Part shown: piece by piece, positions 1 through 7,604 of the stretch
Layout of the letters: the number at the start of each line of letters is the position of its first letter
Position numbering within the stretch: the first letter of the stretch is position 1
Source: Oscillospiraceae bacterium
GTDB taxonomy: Bacteria > Bacillota > Clostridia > Oscillospirales > Oscillospiraceae
Direction: 5' to 3'
DNA length: 49,115 bases
NCBI GenBank assembly: GCA_017430985.1
Contig: JAFRLZ010000006.1
Span: 1 to 49,115 of the forward strand
Made by a program: the position numbers and the translations under genes
The notes under the pieces: generated by a model
The model's database searches: none
What the model was told of the DNA's origin: nothing
Seen by the model: only the letters and a program-made list of their open reading frames with translations

Positions 1-137
1 GACTGGGGGATTTCCATCGTTCCTCTTAGGCCCCCTTGCCTAAAGGGGGCTGTCGCCGCAGGCGACTGGGGGATTTCCATCGTTCCTCTTAGGCCCCCTT
101 GCCTAAAGGGGGCTGTCGCCGCAGGCGACTGGGGGAT
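1..137. repeat. 63-bp tandem repeat, two full copies plus a partial
   Basis: Bases 1-63 and 64-126 are identical, and 127-137 begins a third copy. Each unit holds a palindrome, CCCCCTT-GCCTA-AAGGGGG. The array may extend beyond the left edge. No coding potential is evident. Confidence 0.9.
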
Positions 138-180
138 TCTGTCGGTCGCTGTGCGCTGCGATTTCGGGGCGTTTTTATAT

Positions 181-240
181 CCCCCCGACCTCGCTTCGCT
201 CGGCCACCCCCCTTTAGGCAAGGGGGGCTATCGCCTCGAT
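181..240. repeat. Inverted, diverged relative of the tandem repeat
   Basis: This stretch carries CCCCCTTTAGGCAAGGGGGG, the reverse-orientation counterpart of the palindrome in the 1-137 array, followed by a diverged flank. With the array it accounts for most of the 304-base gene-free left edge. Confidence 0.6.
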
Positions 241-263
241 AAACTCAAATTTATGCAAAACGC

Positions 264-300
264 AGGAAGAAGGCGGACCGTTCCGGTCCGCCTTCTTCCT
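264..300 (-). terminator. Terminator of the Na/Pi cotransporter operon
   Basis: A perfect 17-bp stem (264-280 with 284-300) and a 3-base loop sit just after the stop of the minus-strand gene. A short T run follows on the minus strand. Confidence 0.85.
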
Positions 301-304
301 GTGT

Positions 305-2062
305 TCATACTCTGTATTTCTGTTCGTATTCCCGGTAGTATTCGTCGAAGTGGTGCGCCCGGAGCTCGCGCAGCCGGATCACATAGTCGTGCGCGTCGTA
401 GACCTCCGCCTGCAGCTCGATGACCGCGATGGCCACGTTGGAACAGTGGTCCGCCACGCGTTCGAGGTTCGAGAGCAGGTCGTTGAACACGAAGCCCTGC
501 TCCAGCGTGCACTCGCCGCGCTGCAGACGGTCGACGTGATGCAGCTTCATCTCGTCGCAGAGCGTGTCGATCCGCTCCTCGAGCGGCTCGACGCGGTAGG
601 CCAGCTCCGGGTCCAGCTCCGCGTAGGCGTTGAAGGAGAGATCCAGGATCTCCCGCACCGCGGCGGTAAGCACCTCCACCTCCCGCTCGGCCGCGCCGGA
701 GAAGGCGATCTTTTTCTCGCGCATCTCGCGCGCGGTCTCGGCCAGGTTCATGGCGTGGTCGCTGATACGCTCGAAGTCCGTGAGCGTGTGCAGGATGCGC
801 GAGACCGTCTCGTTCTGCTGCTCGTTGAGCTCGTGGGTGTTGAGCTTGACGAGATAGCTGCCGATCTTGTCCTCGTACTCGTCCACGCGGTCCTCGTTGG
901 CCTCGACGTGCGCAAAGCCCTCGCTCGTGAAGTTGTCCATCAGCGCGAGCGCCGCGAGGATGTTCGACCGGGCGAGCGTCGCCATGTCGGCGGTCGTCAG
1001 GCGGCTCTGCTCGACGGCCAGCGGCGGGTGCGCAAGGAAGCGCTCGTCAAGCCGGTCGAGCGAGGCGTTAGCCGCGCGTTCGGCCTCGCTCGGGCGCACC
1101 AGCGTCTCCACCAGACGCACGACCAGGCCGTTGCAGGGCAGCAGCAGGCCCTTGCTGAGCGCGCGGAAGGCGGTGTTCGCCGCGGCGATGCTCAGCGGGT
1201 CCATCACCCGGTCGGAGAGCCCGAGCGGCACGAAGACCGACAGCCCGTAGTACAGCAGGGCGAAAAGCAGTGCGGAGATCACTTCCAGCACCAGATAAAC
1301 CAGCGCCGTGCGCCGTCCGTCCGTTTTGGCGCCGAGCGCCGACAGCAGCACCGGCAGCGCCGAGCCCACCGCGATGCCCAGCAGCAGCGGATAAGCCGCG
1401 GCAAAGGTGATCGCGCCGGTCATGGACAGGGCCTGCAGGATACCGACGGCCGCCGAGGCGCTCTGGAGGACGGCCGTGAAGACCGCGCCGACGAGCATGC
1501 CGACGAGCGGATGCGAAAAGCGCGTGAGCAGTCCAACGAAGGCCGGGCTGTCCTTGAGCGGCGAGACCGCGCCGCTCATGGACTGCATGCCGAACATCAG
1601 CACCGCAAAGCCCAGCAGGATCTCGCCCACATGGCGGCGGCTCTGCTTTTTGGAGAACATCCGCAGCACCACGCCGATCACCGCCACAACGGCCGAGAGC
1701 GTGGCCGTTGAGAAAAGCGAGGTCCAGCCTCCTCCGCCGCCGAGGCTCGACACGGCGATGATCCAGCCGGTAATGCTGGTGCCGATGAGCGCGCCCTCGA
1801 TGACCGCCACGGCGCGCGGCAGCTTCATCATGCCGGAGTTGACGAAGCCGACCACCATCACGGAGGTGGCCGAGGAGGACTGGATGATCGCGGTCACGCC
1901 CGCGCCGAGCAGCAGCCCACGCAGCGGCGTGCCGGAGAGACGGTAAAGCACCAGTTCCATCTTGTTGCCCGCGACCTTCTTCAGGCCCTCGCCCATGAGC
2001 GTCATGCCGAACAGAAACAGCGCGACGCCGCCCAGCAGCGTAAAGATATCAGCGATCTGCAA
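305..2062 (-). CDS. Na/Pi cotransporter family protein with C-terminal PhoU-like domain
   Basis: 585 residues. This is a sodium-coupled phosphate transporter of the NptA/YjbB type in the cytoplasmic membrane. The N-terminal half holds two inverted-topology repeats with the family's signature: QSSSA at residues 61-65 and QSASA at 200-204, each in a hydrophobic hairpin. Residues from about 360 to the end are charged helices resembling PhoU, probably a cytosolic regulatory bundle. The start is taken as TTG at 2062, because GGAGGGAACGGAG lies just upstream and no ATG fits. The start overlaps the stop of the upstream pseudouridine synthase gene by 14 bases, so the two are co-transcribed and probably translationally coupled. 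Length is normal for the two-domain form. Direction of phosphate movement cannot be told from sequence. Confidence 0.9.
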   Translation of the reverse strand: MQIADIFTLLGGVALFLFGMTLMGEGLKKVAGNKMELVLYRLSGTPLRGLLLGAGVTAIIQSSSATSVMVVGFVNSGMMKLPRAVAVIEGALIGTSITGWIIAVSSLGGGGGWTSLFSTATLSAVVAVIGVVLRMFSKKQSRRHVGEILLGFAVLMFGMQSMSGAVSPLKDSPAFVGLLTRFSHPLVGMLVGAVFTAVLQSASAAVGILQALSMTGAITFAAAYPLLLGIAVGSALPVLLSALGAKTDGRRTALVYLVLEVISALLFALLYYGLSVFVPLGLSDRVMDPLSIAAANTAFRALSKGLLLPCNGLVVRLVETLVRPSEAERAANASLDRLDERFLAHPPLAVEQSRLTTADMATLARSNILAALALMDNFTSEGFAHVEANEDRVDEYEDKIGSYLVKLNTHELNEQQNETVSRILHTLTDFERISDHAMNLAETAREMREKKIAFSGAAEREVEVLTAAVREILDLSFNAYAELDPELAYRVEPLEERIDTLCDEMKLHHVDRLQRGECTLEQGFVFNDLLSNLERVADHCSNVAIAVIELQAEVYDAHDYVIRLRELRAHHFDEYYREYEQKYRV

Positions 2063-2723
2063 GCTCCGTTCCCTCCCTCAAAACATCTGAAAACAAGGTC
2101 CACGGCCAGTCCTGCGGCGGCGGCGCGGCAAAGCGCAGCGTCTCTCCCGCCGCCGGGTGCGGAAAGGCCAGCTCTTCCGACCAGAGCGCGATCGGCCCGC
2201 CGCGCAGCGTGCTGCCGTAGCGCCCGTCGCCGACGAGCGGCAGGCCGCGCGAGGCCAGCTGTACGCGGATCTGGTGGCTGCGCCCCGTCTCAAGGCGGAT
2301 GCGCAGCAGACTCAGCAGCTCGCCCTCCGCTTCGCGCTGGGCGAGCAGCCGATAGGACAGCGCCGCCTCGCGCACGCCGCGCCGGGGGCGCTTGACGATA
2401 TAGCTTTTGTTCTTCGCCGCGTCGTGATACAGAAGATCGCGCAGCTCGGCGCTCTCCTCCGGGACGCGCCCCTGCGCCACGGCGAGATACCGTTTTTCGA
2501 GCCGCCGGGCGGACACCGCCGCCGAGAGCGCCGCGGCGCTCTGCTTCGTGCGGGCGTAGACCATCACGCCGCCCACGGCCCTGTCGAGCCGGTGGACGCA
2601 CCAGAGCTCGCCGCCGCACTGCGCGCGCAGCAGCTCCGGCAATCCGCCGTCCTCGGAGGCGACGCCGGCGGGCTTGACGCAGACGAGAAGCTGTTCGTCC
2701 TGAAAGATGAGTCTGACCGGCAT
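2049..2723 (-). CDS. RluA-family pseudouridine synthase
   Basis: 224 residues from ATG 2723, which follows GAGGGGGGAC. Earlier in-frame starts lie at or upstream of the -10 box at 2758-2763 and are unlikely. The protein isomerises uridine to pseudouridine in rRNA or tRNA. The family motif HRLD is at residues 44-47, with D47 the expected catalytic aspartate, and GRSHQIRVQ comes later. There is no N-terminal S4 domain, so this is the short catalytic-only form, and the target base cannot be assigned. It is the first gene of a two-gene operon with the Na/Pi cotransporter; the link looks positional rather than functional. Confidence 0.85.
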   Translation of the reverse strand: MPVRLIFQDEQLLVCVKPAGVASEDGGLPELLRAQCGGELWCVHRLDRAVGGVMVYARTKQSAAALSAAVSARRLEKRYLAVAQGRVPEESAELRDLLYHDAAKNKSYIVKRPRRGVREAALSYRLLAQREAEGELLSLLRIRLETGRSHQIRVQLASRGLPLVGDGRYGSTLRGGPIALWSEELAFPHPAAGETLRFAAPPPQDWPWTLFSDVLREGTELADR

Positions 2724-2757
2724 GTCCGTCCCCCCTCGCTTCTTCTGATCTGATCCC

Positions 2758-2786
2758 ATATTACACGATGTCCCTGTTCCTGGCAA
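2758..2786 (-). promoter_or_regulatory. Promoter of the pseudouridine synthase/Na-Pi operon
   Basis: On the minus strand, TTGCCA (2781-2786) is 17 bases from TAATAT (2758-2763). It is divergent from the promoter at 2804-2832. Confidence 0.7.
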
Positions 2787-2803
2787 GAGCGGGATTTTTA
2801 TGC

Positions 2804-2832
2804 TTGCATATTCCCCCGCGGCGCGCTATAGT
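2804..2832 (+). promoter_or_regulatory. Promoter of the small zinc-ribbon gene
   Basis: TTGCAT (2804-2809), a 17-base spacer and TATAGT (2827-2832), about 40 bases before the start codon. Confidence 0.7.
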
Positions 2833-2873
2833 GGAGACACCGGGAGTTGAAAAACATACGGAGGGATCGCGAT

Positions 2874-3119
2874 ATGAAATGCCCGCGCTGCGGAAAAGAA
2901 ATGACCCTGGACAGCCATCGGAAATACGACGTGATGATGTGCTATGAGTGCGGCTATATGGAAGGCCGCGATCTCGGCGGCGACATCCAGAGCCGCCCGA
3001 TCACGAACTTCGAGCGTCTGCGCAGGATGAACTTCAACGAGACGGTGCCCTTCATGGCCGCTGGTCTCGGTCTCGACGAGGCAGAGCTCCGCGCCTGGCT
3101 GGAGCGCACCGTCGAGTAA
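2874..3119 (+). CDS. Small zinc-ribbon protein
   Basis: 81 residues from ATG 2874, preceded by GGAGGG at a good distance. An upstream in-frame TTG at 2847 lacks such a site. CPRC at residues 3-6 and CYEC at 23-26 make a four-cysteine zinc ribbon. The rest is a polar helical tail with no recognised domain. Small proteins like this can bind nucleic acid or protein partners, but the role is unknown. It has its own promoter and terminator and is monocistronic. Confidence 0.75.
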   Translation: MKCPRCGKEMTLDSHRKYDVMMCYECGYMEGRDLGGDIQSRPITNFERLRRMNFNETVPFMAAGLGLDEAELRAWLERTVE

Positions 3120-3135
3120 CAGACCGTACAAGGCG

Positions 3136-3167
3136 GGAGCCGTCGGAAACCGACGGCTCCTTTTTTT
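3136..3167 (+). terminator. Rho-independent terminator of the zinc-ribbon gene
   Basis: A GGAGCCGTCGG stem with loop and perfect complement runs to 3160, followed by seven T residues. The last T residues are also the start of the next -35 box. Confidence 0.92.
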
Positions 3168-3194
3168 GACAAGGCGCGGAAAATCGGGTACAAT
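3166..3194 (+). promoter_or_regulatory. prmA promoter
   Basis: Consensus TTGACA (3166-3171), 17-base spacer, TACAAT (3189-3194). It is packed directly against the preceding terminator. Confidence 0.85.
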
Positions 3195-3221
3195 AAGGGC
3201 CCGACGAAAGGAGATGAGGGC

Positions 3222-4139
3222 ATGCGCTGGATCGAAGTCAGCCTGGACACCCCCGCCGAGGAGATCGACCGCCGCTGCGACGAGCTGGCCGCGCTGGGCG
3301 CTTCCGGCTTCGTGATCGAAAACGAGGCGGATTTCCAGAGCTTTCTGGAGCACAACCACCAGTATTGGGACTATGTGGACGAGGCCCTGGCCTCCCGCTT
3401 CCGCGGCGTCAGCCGGATCAAGTGCTATCTGCCGGACGAGGACGCGGGCTGGGACCTGCTGCAGCGCATCCGCGCGCTCTACGAGGGCGTGAGCGTCTCC
3501 TACATCGCAGACAGCGACTGGGAAAACAACTGGCGCGACTATTACAAGCCCATCGAGGTGGGCGAAAAGCTCGTGGTCGTGCCGGAATGGGAGGACGCCC
3601 CGGAGGACGGGCGGCTTCCGCTGCGGCTCGACCCGGGGCTCATCTTCGGCACGGGCAGCCACGCCACCACGCGCATGTGCCTGAGTGCGCTGGAGTCTCT
3701 CGTGACGCCCGGGATGCGCGTGCTCGATCTCGGCTGCGGCAGCGGCATCCTCGGCATCGGCGCGCTGCTGTTCGGGGCGGACAGCTGCCTCGGCTGCGAC
3801 GTGGACCCCAAGGCGCCGGACGTGGCCGCGGCCAACGCCGCGCTCAACGGCTTCGGGCCCGAGCGCTTCCGCGTGCTCGCGGGCGACATCCTTGCGGACG
3901 CGGGGCTGCGCCGCGAGCTCGGCACGGGCTACGGTCTTGTGCTGGCCAACATCGTTGCGGACGTGATCCTGCCTCTGGCCGCCTTCGCCCGCTCCTTCAT
4001 GGCGGAGGGCGCGGCCTTCGTCTGCTCCGGCATCATCGAGGGGCGGCAGGACGAGCTGCGCGCCGCGCTGCTGAAGCACGGCTTCACGATCGAGCGCCAT
4101 CTCTGCGAGGAGGAATGGCACTGCTTCGTGTGCCGGTAA
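3222..4139 (+). CDS. prmA: Ribosomal protein L11 methyltransferase PrmA
   Basis: 305 residues, the usual PrmA length, starting at ATG 3222 after AAAGGAGATGAGG. It transfers methyl groups from S-adenosylmethionine to amino groups of ribosomal protein L11 in the cytosol. The N-terminal third is the L11-recognition region. DPGLIFGTGSHATT (137-150) is the linker and family signature. The SAM-binding loop is DLGCGSG (169-175), and the NIVAD motif at 243-247 corresponds to the substrate-side catalytic loop. In many Firmicutes prmA lies beside dnaJ or an RsmE-type gene, but here it stands alone. It converges on moaC, with a palindromic repeat between them. Confidence 0.95.
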   Translation: MRWIEVSLDTPAEEIDRRCDELAALGASGFVIENEADFQSFLEHNHQYWDYVDEALASRFRGVSRIKCYLPDEDAGWDLLQRIRALYEGVSVSYIADSDWENNWRDYYKPIEVGEKLVVVPEWEDAPEDGRLPLRLDPGLIFGTGSHATTRMCLSALESLVTPGMRVLDLGCGSGILGIGALLFGADSCLGCDVDPKAPDVAAANAALNGFGPERFRVLAGDILADAGLRRELGTGYGLVLANIVADVILPLAAFARSFMAEGAAFVCSGIIEGRQDELRAALLKHGFTIERHLCEEEWHCFVCR

Positions 4140-4146
4140 GTTTTTC

Positions 4147-4256
4147 CCTGTCATTGCGAGGCTCCGCAGGAGCCGCGGCAATCCGTTTTCAAAAAGAACG
4201 GATTCCCACGCAAAAGGCGGTCACCTGCCCGGTGGCCGCCTTTTGCTCGGAATGAC
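4147..4256. repeat. Dispersed palindromic repeat, family A, copy 1
   Basis: It has the recurring frame of this family: CATTGCGAGG at one end, CGGCAATCCG and ACGGATTCCCACG inside, and CGGAATGAC at the other end. The hairpin inside (about 4211-4246, AAAGGCGG...CCGCCTTT) would terminate transcription from both prmA and moaC. Other copies are near 35245, 43860 and 46866. Confidence 0.85.
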
Positions 4257-4259
4257 TGT

Positions 4260-4736
4260 TTATTCGTCTCTCTCAAAATCGCCGTGGACGCCGCCGGTCT
4301 TGCGCAGCAGGCGGATCGAATCGATGACCATGTCCTTCTGCACAGCCTTGCACATGTCATAGACCGTCAGCGCCGCGGTGCTCACGGCCGTCAGCGCCTC
4401 CATCTCCACGCCGGTGCGCCCGCCGCAGCTGACGCTCGCGCGGATCTCCACGGCAGGGGGCTCCTCCGTCAGCCAGAGCTGCAGGTCGATCCCGTCGACC
4501 AGCACCGGGTGGCACATGGGGATGAGCTCCGGGGTGCGCTTGGCGCCCATCACGCCCGCGATCTGCGCCACGGTCAGCACGTCGCCCTTCTTCATGCCGC
4601 CGCTTTTGATGAGCGCGAGCGTCTCTTCACTCACCAGCACGCGGCCGGCGGCTACGGCCGTGCGGACGCTGACGGGCTTCTCGCCCACGTCCACCATCTT
4701 CGCGCGGCCCTGTTCGTTGAAGTGCGTAAAATCCAT
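4260..4736 (-). CDS. moaC: Cyclic pyranopterin monophosphate synthase MoaC
   Basis: 158 residues, normal for MoaC. It converts the cyclic GTP-derived intermediate made by MoaA into cPMP, the first stable intermediate of molybdenum cofactor synthesis. Visible family motifs are the MCHP segment, the EMEALTAVS helix and the YDMCKAVQKDM active-site segment, including the conserved Asp and Lys. Start ATG 4736 is preceded by GGGGGAGAG. No other molybdopterin gene is in the window, so the rest of the pathway must be elsewhere. A small gene lies just upstream on the same strand, about 70 bases away, with a possible TATACT -10 box between them. Confidence 0.95.
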   Translation of the reverse strand: MDFTHFNEQGRAKMVDVGEKPVSVRTAVAAGRVLVSEETLALIKSGGMKKGDVLTVAQIAGVMGAKRTPELIPMCHPVLVDGIDLQLWLTEEPPAVEIRASVSCGGRTGVEMEALTAVSTAALTVYDMCKAVQKDMVIDSIRLLRKTGGVHGDFERDE

Positions 4737-4809
4737 ATGCTCTCCCCCGTTCGATGCTTTCCTGTTACACAGTATAGCGGTTTTCTCCGAAAAAGAAAAG
4801 AGCCTTTTC

Positions 4810-4983
4810 TCACATCTCGTGGTCTTCGGCGCAGTCGTCCAGCACGCGGAAGCCCATCTCGCTCGGCTCGGGCGCGAGGAACTTTTTGATGCCGACGCCG
4901 TCGAACTGCGGCGCGACGCGCTTTTCCGGGTCGAGCCGGATGTTCTCCCCGCCGCGCGGCGCGGTTTTTTTCTTTTTGCTCAC
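4810..4983 (-). CDS. Small basic/acidic hypothetical protein
   Basis: 57 residues from GTG 4983, chosen because GGGAGG stands 8 bases before it; another GTG three codons earlier is too close to that site. The N-terminus is lysine-rich (SKKKKTAPRG), and the C-terminal half is acidic with MGFRVLDD. No domain is recognised. The strong ribosome site and the codirectional moaC 73 bases downstream support a real gene, but there is no homology-based evidence. Confidence 0.5.
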   Translation of the reverse strand: MSKKKKTAPRGGENIRLDPEKRVAPQFDGVGIKKFLAPEPSEMGFRVLDDCAEDHEM

Positions 4984-5033
4984 GGTGATCACCTCCCGCA
5001 GACAGTTTGCCCGGAAGCGCGGAAGAATATCGC

Positions 5034-5062
5034 TTTTCTTTTCCCGGGAAACATGCTATACT
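5034..5062 (+). promoter_or_regulatory. Probable promoter of the DUF4428 gene
   Basis: TATACT at 5057-5062 is a good -10 box. The -35 17 bases before it, TTTTCT, is weak. Confidence 0.45.
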
Positions 5063-5099
5063 GGGCGCAGAAACCAAAAAACTTTCGGGAGGATGCACC

Positions 5100-5888
5100 A
5101 TGGGTCTGTTCGATAAAAAATTCTGCAGCATCTGCAACAACAAGATTGGTCTGCTCGGCAACCGGAAGCTGGAAGACGGCAACCTGTGCAAGGACTGCGC
5201 GGCCAAGCTCTCCCCCTGGTTCAGCGAGCGCCGCCACAGCGCCGTGAAGGATATCGAGGCGCAGCTCGCCTACCGCGCGGAAAACGCGAAGGCGGCCGCC
5301 GCCTTCCACACCACGCGCAGCCTCGGCAAGCACACCAAGCTCCTGATCGACGAGGACGCCCGCAAATTCACCGTCACAAGCGCCTCCAACCTGGCGGAAG
5401 CCAACCCCGACATCCTCGATTTCTCGCAGGTCACCGGCTGCGACCTCGACATCGAGGAGAGCCGCAACGAGCTCAAGCGCACCGGGCCGGACGGCAAGTC
5501 CGTCAGCTATAATCCGCCGCGCTACGAGTACTCCTACAACTTCTATGTGACCGTCCGCGTCAACCATCCGTACTTCGACGAGATGCGCTTCAGCATCTCC
5601 AACGGCTACATCAAGACCGGCGAGACGCCCATGAACGCCGCGGGCGGCAGCTGGAACATCCGGCGCGCCGGGATCAACACGAACCTGCGCCTGAACGACT
5701 ACTATGAGTGCCTGAAGATCGGCAACGACATCAAGGAGGCCGTCGAGCACATGCGGCAGGGCGTGCGTGAGGAGATCGCCGCGGCGGCCGCGCCCAAGAC
5801 GGCCGTGACCTGCCCTTACTGCGGCGCGACCACGATCCCCGACGAAAACGGCTGCTGCGAATACTGCGGCGGCGCGGTCAGGGGATAA
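5100..5888 (+). CDS. DUF4428 domain-containing zinc-ribbon protein
   Basis: 262 residues from ATG 5100, preceded by CGGGAGGATGCACC. The first 35 residues are a DUF4428-type ribbon: FCSIC at 8-12, GNRKLEDGNLC, then CKDC. The middle 150 residues form a mixed alpha/beta region (LLIDEDARKFTV...ILDFSQVTGCDLDIE...) often seen behind this ribbon in Firmicutes proteins of unknown function. The C-terminus carries a second four-cysteine ribbon, CPYCG...CEYCG. There is no signal peptide, so it should be cytosolic. Binding of zinc is a safe inference; the biological role is not known. It is monocistronic with its own terminator. Confidence 0.85.
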   Translation: MGLFDKKFCSICNNKIGLLGNRKLEDGNLCKDCAAKLSPWFSERRHSAVKDIEAQLAYRAENAKAAAAFHTTRSLGKHTKLLIDEDARKFTVTSASNLAEANPDILDFSQVTGCDLDIEESRNELKRTGPDGKSVSYNPPRYEYSYNFYVTVRVNHPYFDEMRFSISNGYIKTGETPMNAAGGSWNIRRAGINTNLRLNDYYECLKIGNDIKEAVEHMRQGVREEIAAAAAPKTAVTCPYCGATTIPDENGCCEYCGGAVRG

Positions 5889-5908
5889 GCTCTGAAAGCT
5901 CCCGAAAA

Positions 5909-5935
5909 GCGGGCAGCAAAAGCTGCCCGCTTTTT
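5909..5935 (+). terminator. Terminator of the DUF4428 gene
   Basis: Perfect 9-bp stem GCGGGCAGC/GCTGCCCGC with an AAAA loop, then TTTTT. Confidence 0.92.
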
Positions 5936-5946
5936 CCTGTTTCTGG

Positions 5947-5976
5947 TTGACAGACCGGGGTGTTTTCGGGTATTCT
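5947..5976 (+). promoter_or_regulatory. mgtE promoter
   Basis: TTGACA (5947-5952), 18-base spacer, TATTCT (5971-5976). It implies an untranslated leader of roughly 185 bases before mgtE. Confidence 0.75.
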
Positions 5977-5980
5977 AAGC

Positions 5981-6165
5981 TTGGCAGTATGCCAAAAAAA
6001 CGACAAGGAGGAGACGTCATGGACGGTGGAAGCAGTACCGGCAGTTCAGCAGGCCGAAGCGACGCGGAAGCCGTGCCTTTGCACGCCTCCGCCACAAACT
6101 GAACAGCCTTGCTTTGGCCTGCCTGTCGGGCTTCCTGATCCGTAACGGGATCTGAGAGGAGGAAC
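5981..6165 (+). promoter_or_regulatory. Structured leader of mgtE, candidate cis-regulatory RNA
   Basis: A 12-bp stem joins 6049-6060 (GCAGGCCGAAGC) to 6111-6122, with one G-U pair. Inside it a nested hairpin pairs 6064-6068 with 6088-6092 and 6072-6076 with 6081-6085. A small hairpin (TTGGC/GCCAA) lies at 5981-5995, and GATCC...GGATC just precedes the mgtE ribosome site. A 27-codon reading frame with its own AAGGAGGAG site runs through the first half. It does not show the conserved sequences I know for the M-box magnesium riboswitch. Magnesium control is inference from the downstream gene. Confidence 0.5.
6019..6102 (+). CDS. Possible 27-residue leader peptide upstream of mgtE
   Basis: ATG 6019 follows AAGGAGGAGACGTC, an excellent ribosome site, and the frame closes at TGA 6102. 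The peptide is Ser/Gly/Ala-rich (begins MDGGSSTGSSAGRSDAEA) with no membrane segment. Its stop lies between the two arms of the long stem, so ribosomes here could melt the left arm at 6049-6060. This suggests translation-coupled attenuation, which is unproven. It could also be a chance frame with a site that serves RNA structure. Confidence 0.4.
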   Translation: MDGGSSTGSSAGRSDAEAVPLHASATN

Positions 6166-6169
6166 ACCG

Positions 6170-7546
6170 ATGGCAGTTCACAGCACCCCCATGGAGAAGA
6201 CGATCAGGGCGCTTCTCGACGAGAAAAAATACCAGACCCTGAAGGACGTTCTCGGCACGCTCGAGCCGGCGGACCTCGCCGCGATCTTCGAAGAGCTGGA
6301 TGAGGAGCGCACGCCGCTGCTGTTCCGGCTGCTGCCGAAGGAGACGGCGGCCGAGACCTTTGCCGAGCTCACGCCGGAGAGCCAGGAGCTTCTGATCCGC
6401 GGCTTTTCCGACCGCGAGCTGCACGAGCTCGTCAACGAGCTGTACGTCGACGACGCGGCCGACCTCGTGGAGGAGATGCCGGCCAACGTCGTCAAGCGCA
6501 TCCTGGAGCAGGCCGACCCGGAGATGCGCAAGGAGATCAACGAGATCCTGCGCTACCCGGAAAACTCCGCCGGTTCCATCATGACGACGGAGTACATCTC
6601 CCTGCGCCCGACCATGACGGTGGAGGAGGCCATCCGTCGCATCCGCAGGACCGGCGTGGACAAGGAGACCATCTACACCTGCTACGTCACCACGGAGAAA
6701 AAGCTCGTCGGCACGGTGAGCGTGAAGGACCTGCTGCTGGCCGAGGACGACGAGACGCCGGTCGCGCAGATCATGGACGAGAACGTGATCTCCGTCAACA
6801 CCCTGACCGACCAGGAGGAGGTCGCGCAGAAGCTCTCCAGGTACAACTTCCTCGCCCTGCCCGTGGTGGACACGGACGGGCGCATGGTCGGTATCGTGAC
6901 CTTCGACGACGCGATGGACGTCATGGTCGAGGAGGCCACGGAGGACATCGAGAAGATGGCCGCCATCCTCCCCTCGGAGAAGACTTATCTGCGCTCCAAC
7001 GCCTGGGACCTGTTCCGGCACCGCATCCCCTGGCTGATGCTGCTGATGGTGTCGGCCACCTTCACGGGCATGATCATCACCGGCTTCGAGAGCGCGCTGG
7101 CCGCGCAGGTGGTGCTCACGGCCTTCATCCCCATGCTGATGGACACCGGCGGCAACTCCGGCTCGCAGGCCTCGGTGACGATCATCCGCGCCCTCTCGCT
7201 GGGCGAACTGGACTTCGCCGACCTGCCGCGCGTGATCTGGAAGGAGGGGCAGACCGCCCTGCTGTGCGGCGGCGCTCTGGCGGTGATCTGCTTCGGCAAG
7301 ATCATGCTGTTCGACCGGCTCCTGCTCGGCAACACCGATATCGGCGTGCTGACGGCCGCCGTCGTGTGCTTCACCATGGCCGTGACGGTGCTGATCGCCA
7401 AGGTCATCGGCTGCACGCTGCCGATGTGCGCCAAGAAGCTGGGCTTCGACCCGGCCGTGATGGCCAGCCCCTTCATCACCACGATCGTGGACGCGCTGAG
7501 CCTGCTGGTCTACTTCGGCATCGCCAGCGCCCTGCTCTTCGGATAA
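6170..7546 (+). CDS. mgtE: Magnesium transporter MgtE
   Basis: 458 residues, typical of MgtE, starting at ATG 6170 after GAGAGGAGGAAC. It is a homodimeric magnesium channel/transporter in the cytoplasmic membrane. In order: an N-terminal helical superhelix domain (about 1-130), two CBS domains (about 135-255) that sense cytosolic magnesium, a connecting helix, and five membrane helices (about 280-458). The pore-region signature around PMLMDTGGNSGSQ is intact, and the acidic cluster in the N domain (EELDEE, DDAADLVEEMP) suits ion-dependent gating. The gene is monocistronic, with a strong promoter, a structured leader and a terminator directly after the stop. Confidence 0.96.
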   Translation: MAVHSTPMEKTIRALLDEKKYQTLKDVLGTLEPADLAAIFEELDEERTPLLFRLLPKETAAETFAELTPESQELLIRGFSDRELHELVNELYVDDAADLVEEMPANVVKRILEQADPEMRKEINEILRYPENSAGSIMTTEYISLRPTMTVEEAIRRIRRTGVDKETIYTCYVTTEKKLVGTVSVKDLLLAEDDETPVAQIMDENVISVNTLTDQEEVAQKLSRYNFLALPVVDTDGRMVGIVTFDDAMDVMVEEATEDIEKMAAILPSEKTYLRSNAWDLFRHRIPWLMLLMVSATFTGMIITGFESALAAQVVLTAFIPMLMDTGGNSGSQASVTIIRALSLGELDFADLPRVIWKEGQTALLCGGALAVICFGKIMLFDRLLLGNTDIGVLTAAVVCFTMAVTVLIAKVIGCTLPMCAKKLGFDPAVMASPFITTIVDALSLLVYFGIASALLFG

Positions 7547-7552
7547 GGAAGA

Positions 7553-7591
7553 ACGGAGGACTGTGAACGCTTCACAGTCCTCCGTTTGTTT
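7553..7591 (+). terminator. mgtE terminator
   Basis: A 15-bp perfect stem (7553-7567 with 7571-7585) and 3-base loop, followed by TTGTTTTT. Confidence 0.92.
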
Positions 7592-7604
7592 TTGAGTTTG
7601 CAGG

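Noticed and set aside
1..137. Possible CRISPR array
   Set aside because: The copies are directly adjacent 63-bp units without unique spacers and carry their own palindrome.
350..1711. A 453-codon plus-strand frame across the Na/Pi cotransporter
   Set aside because: It is His/Arg/Gln-rich with no domain; the minus strand has the cotransporter signatures.
5981..6165. M-box magnesium riboswitch
   Set aside because: I do not see the conserved M-box sequence blocks; only a generic structured leader can be supported.
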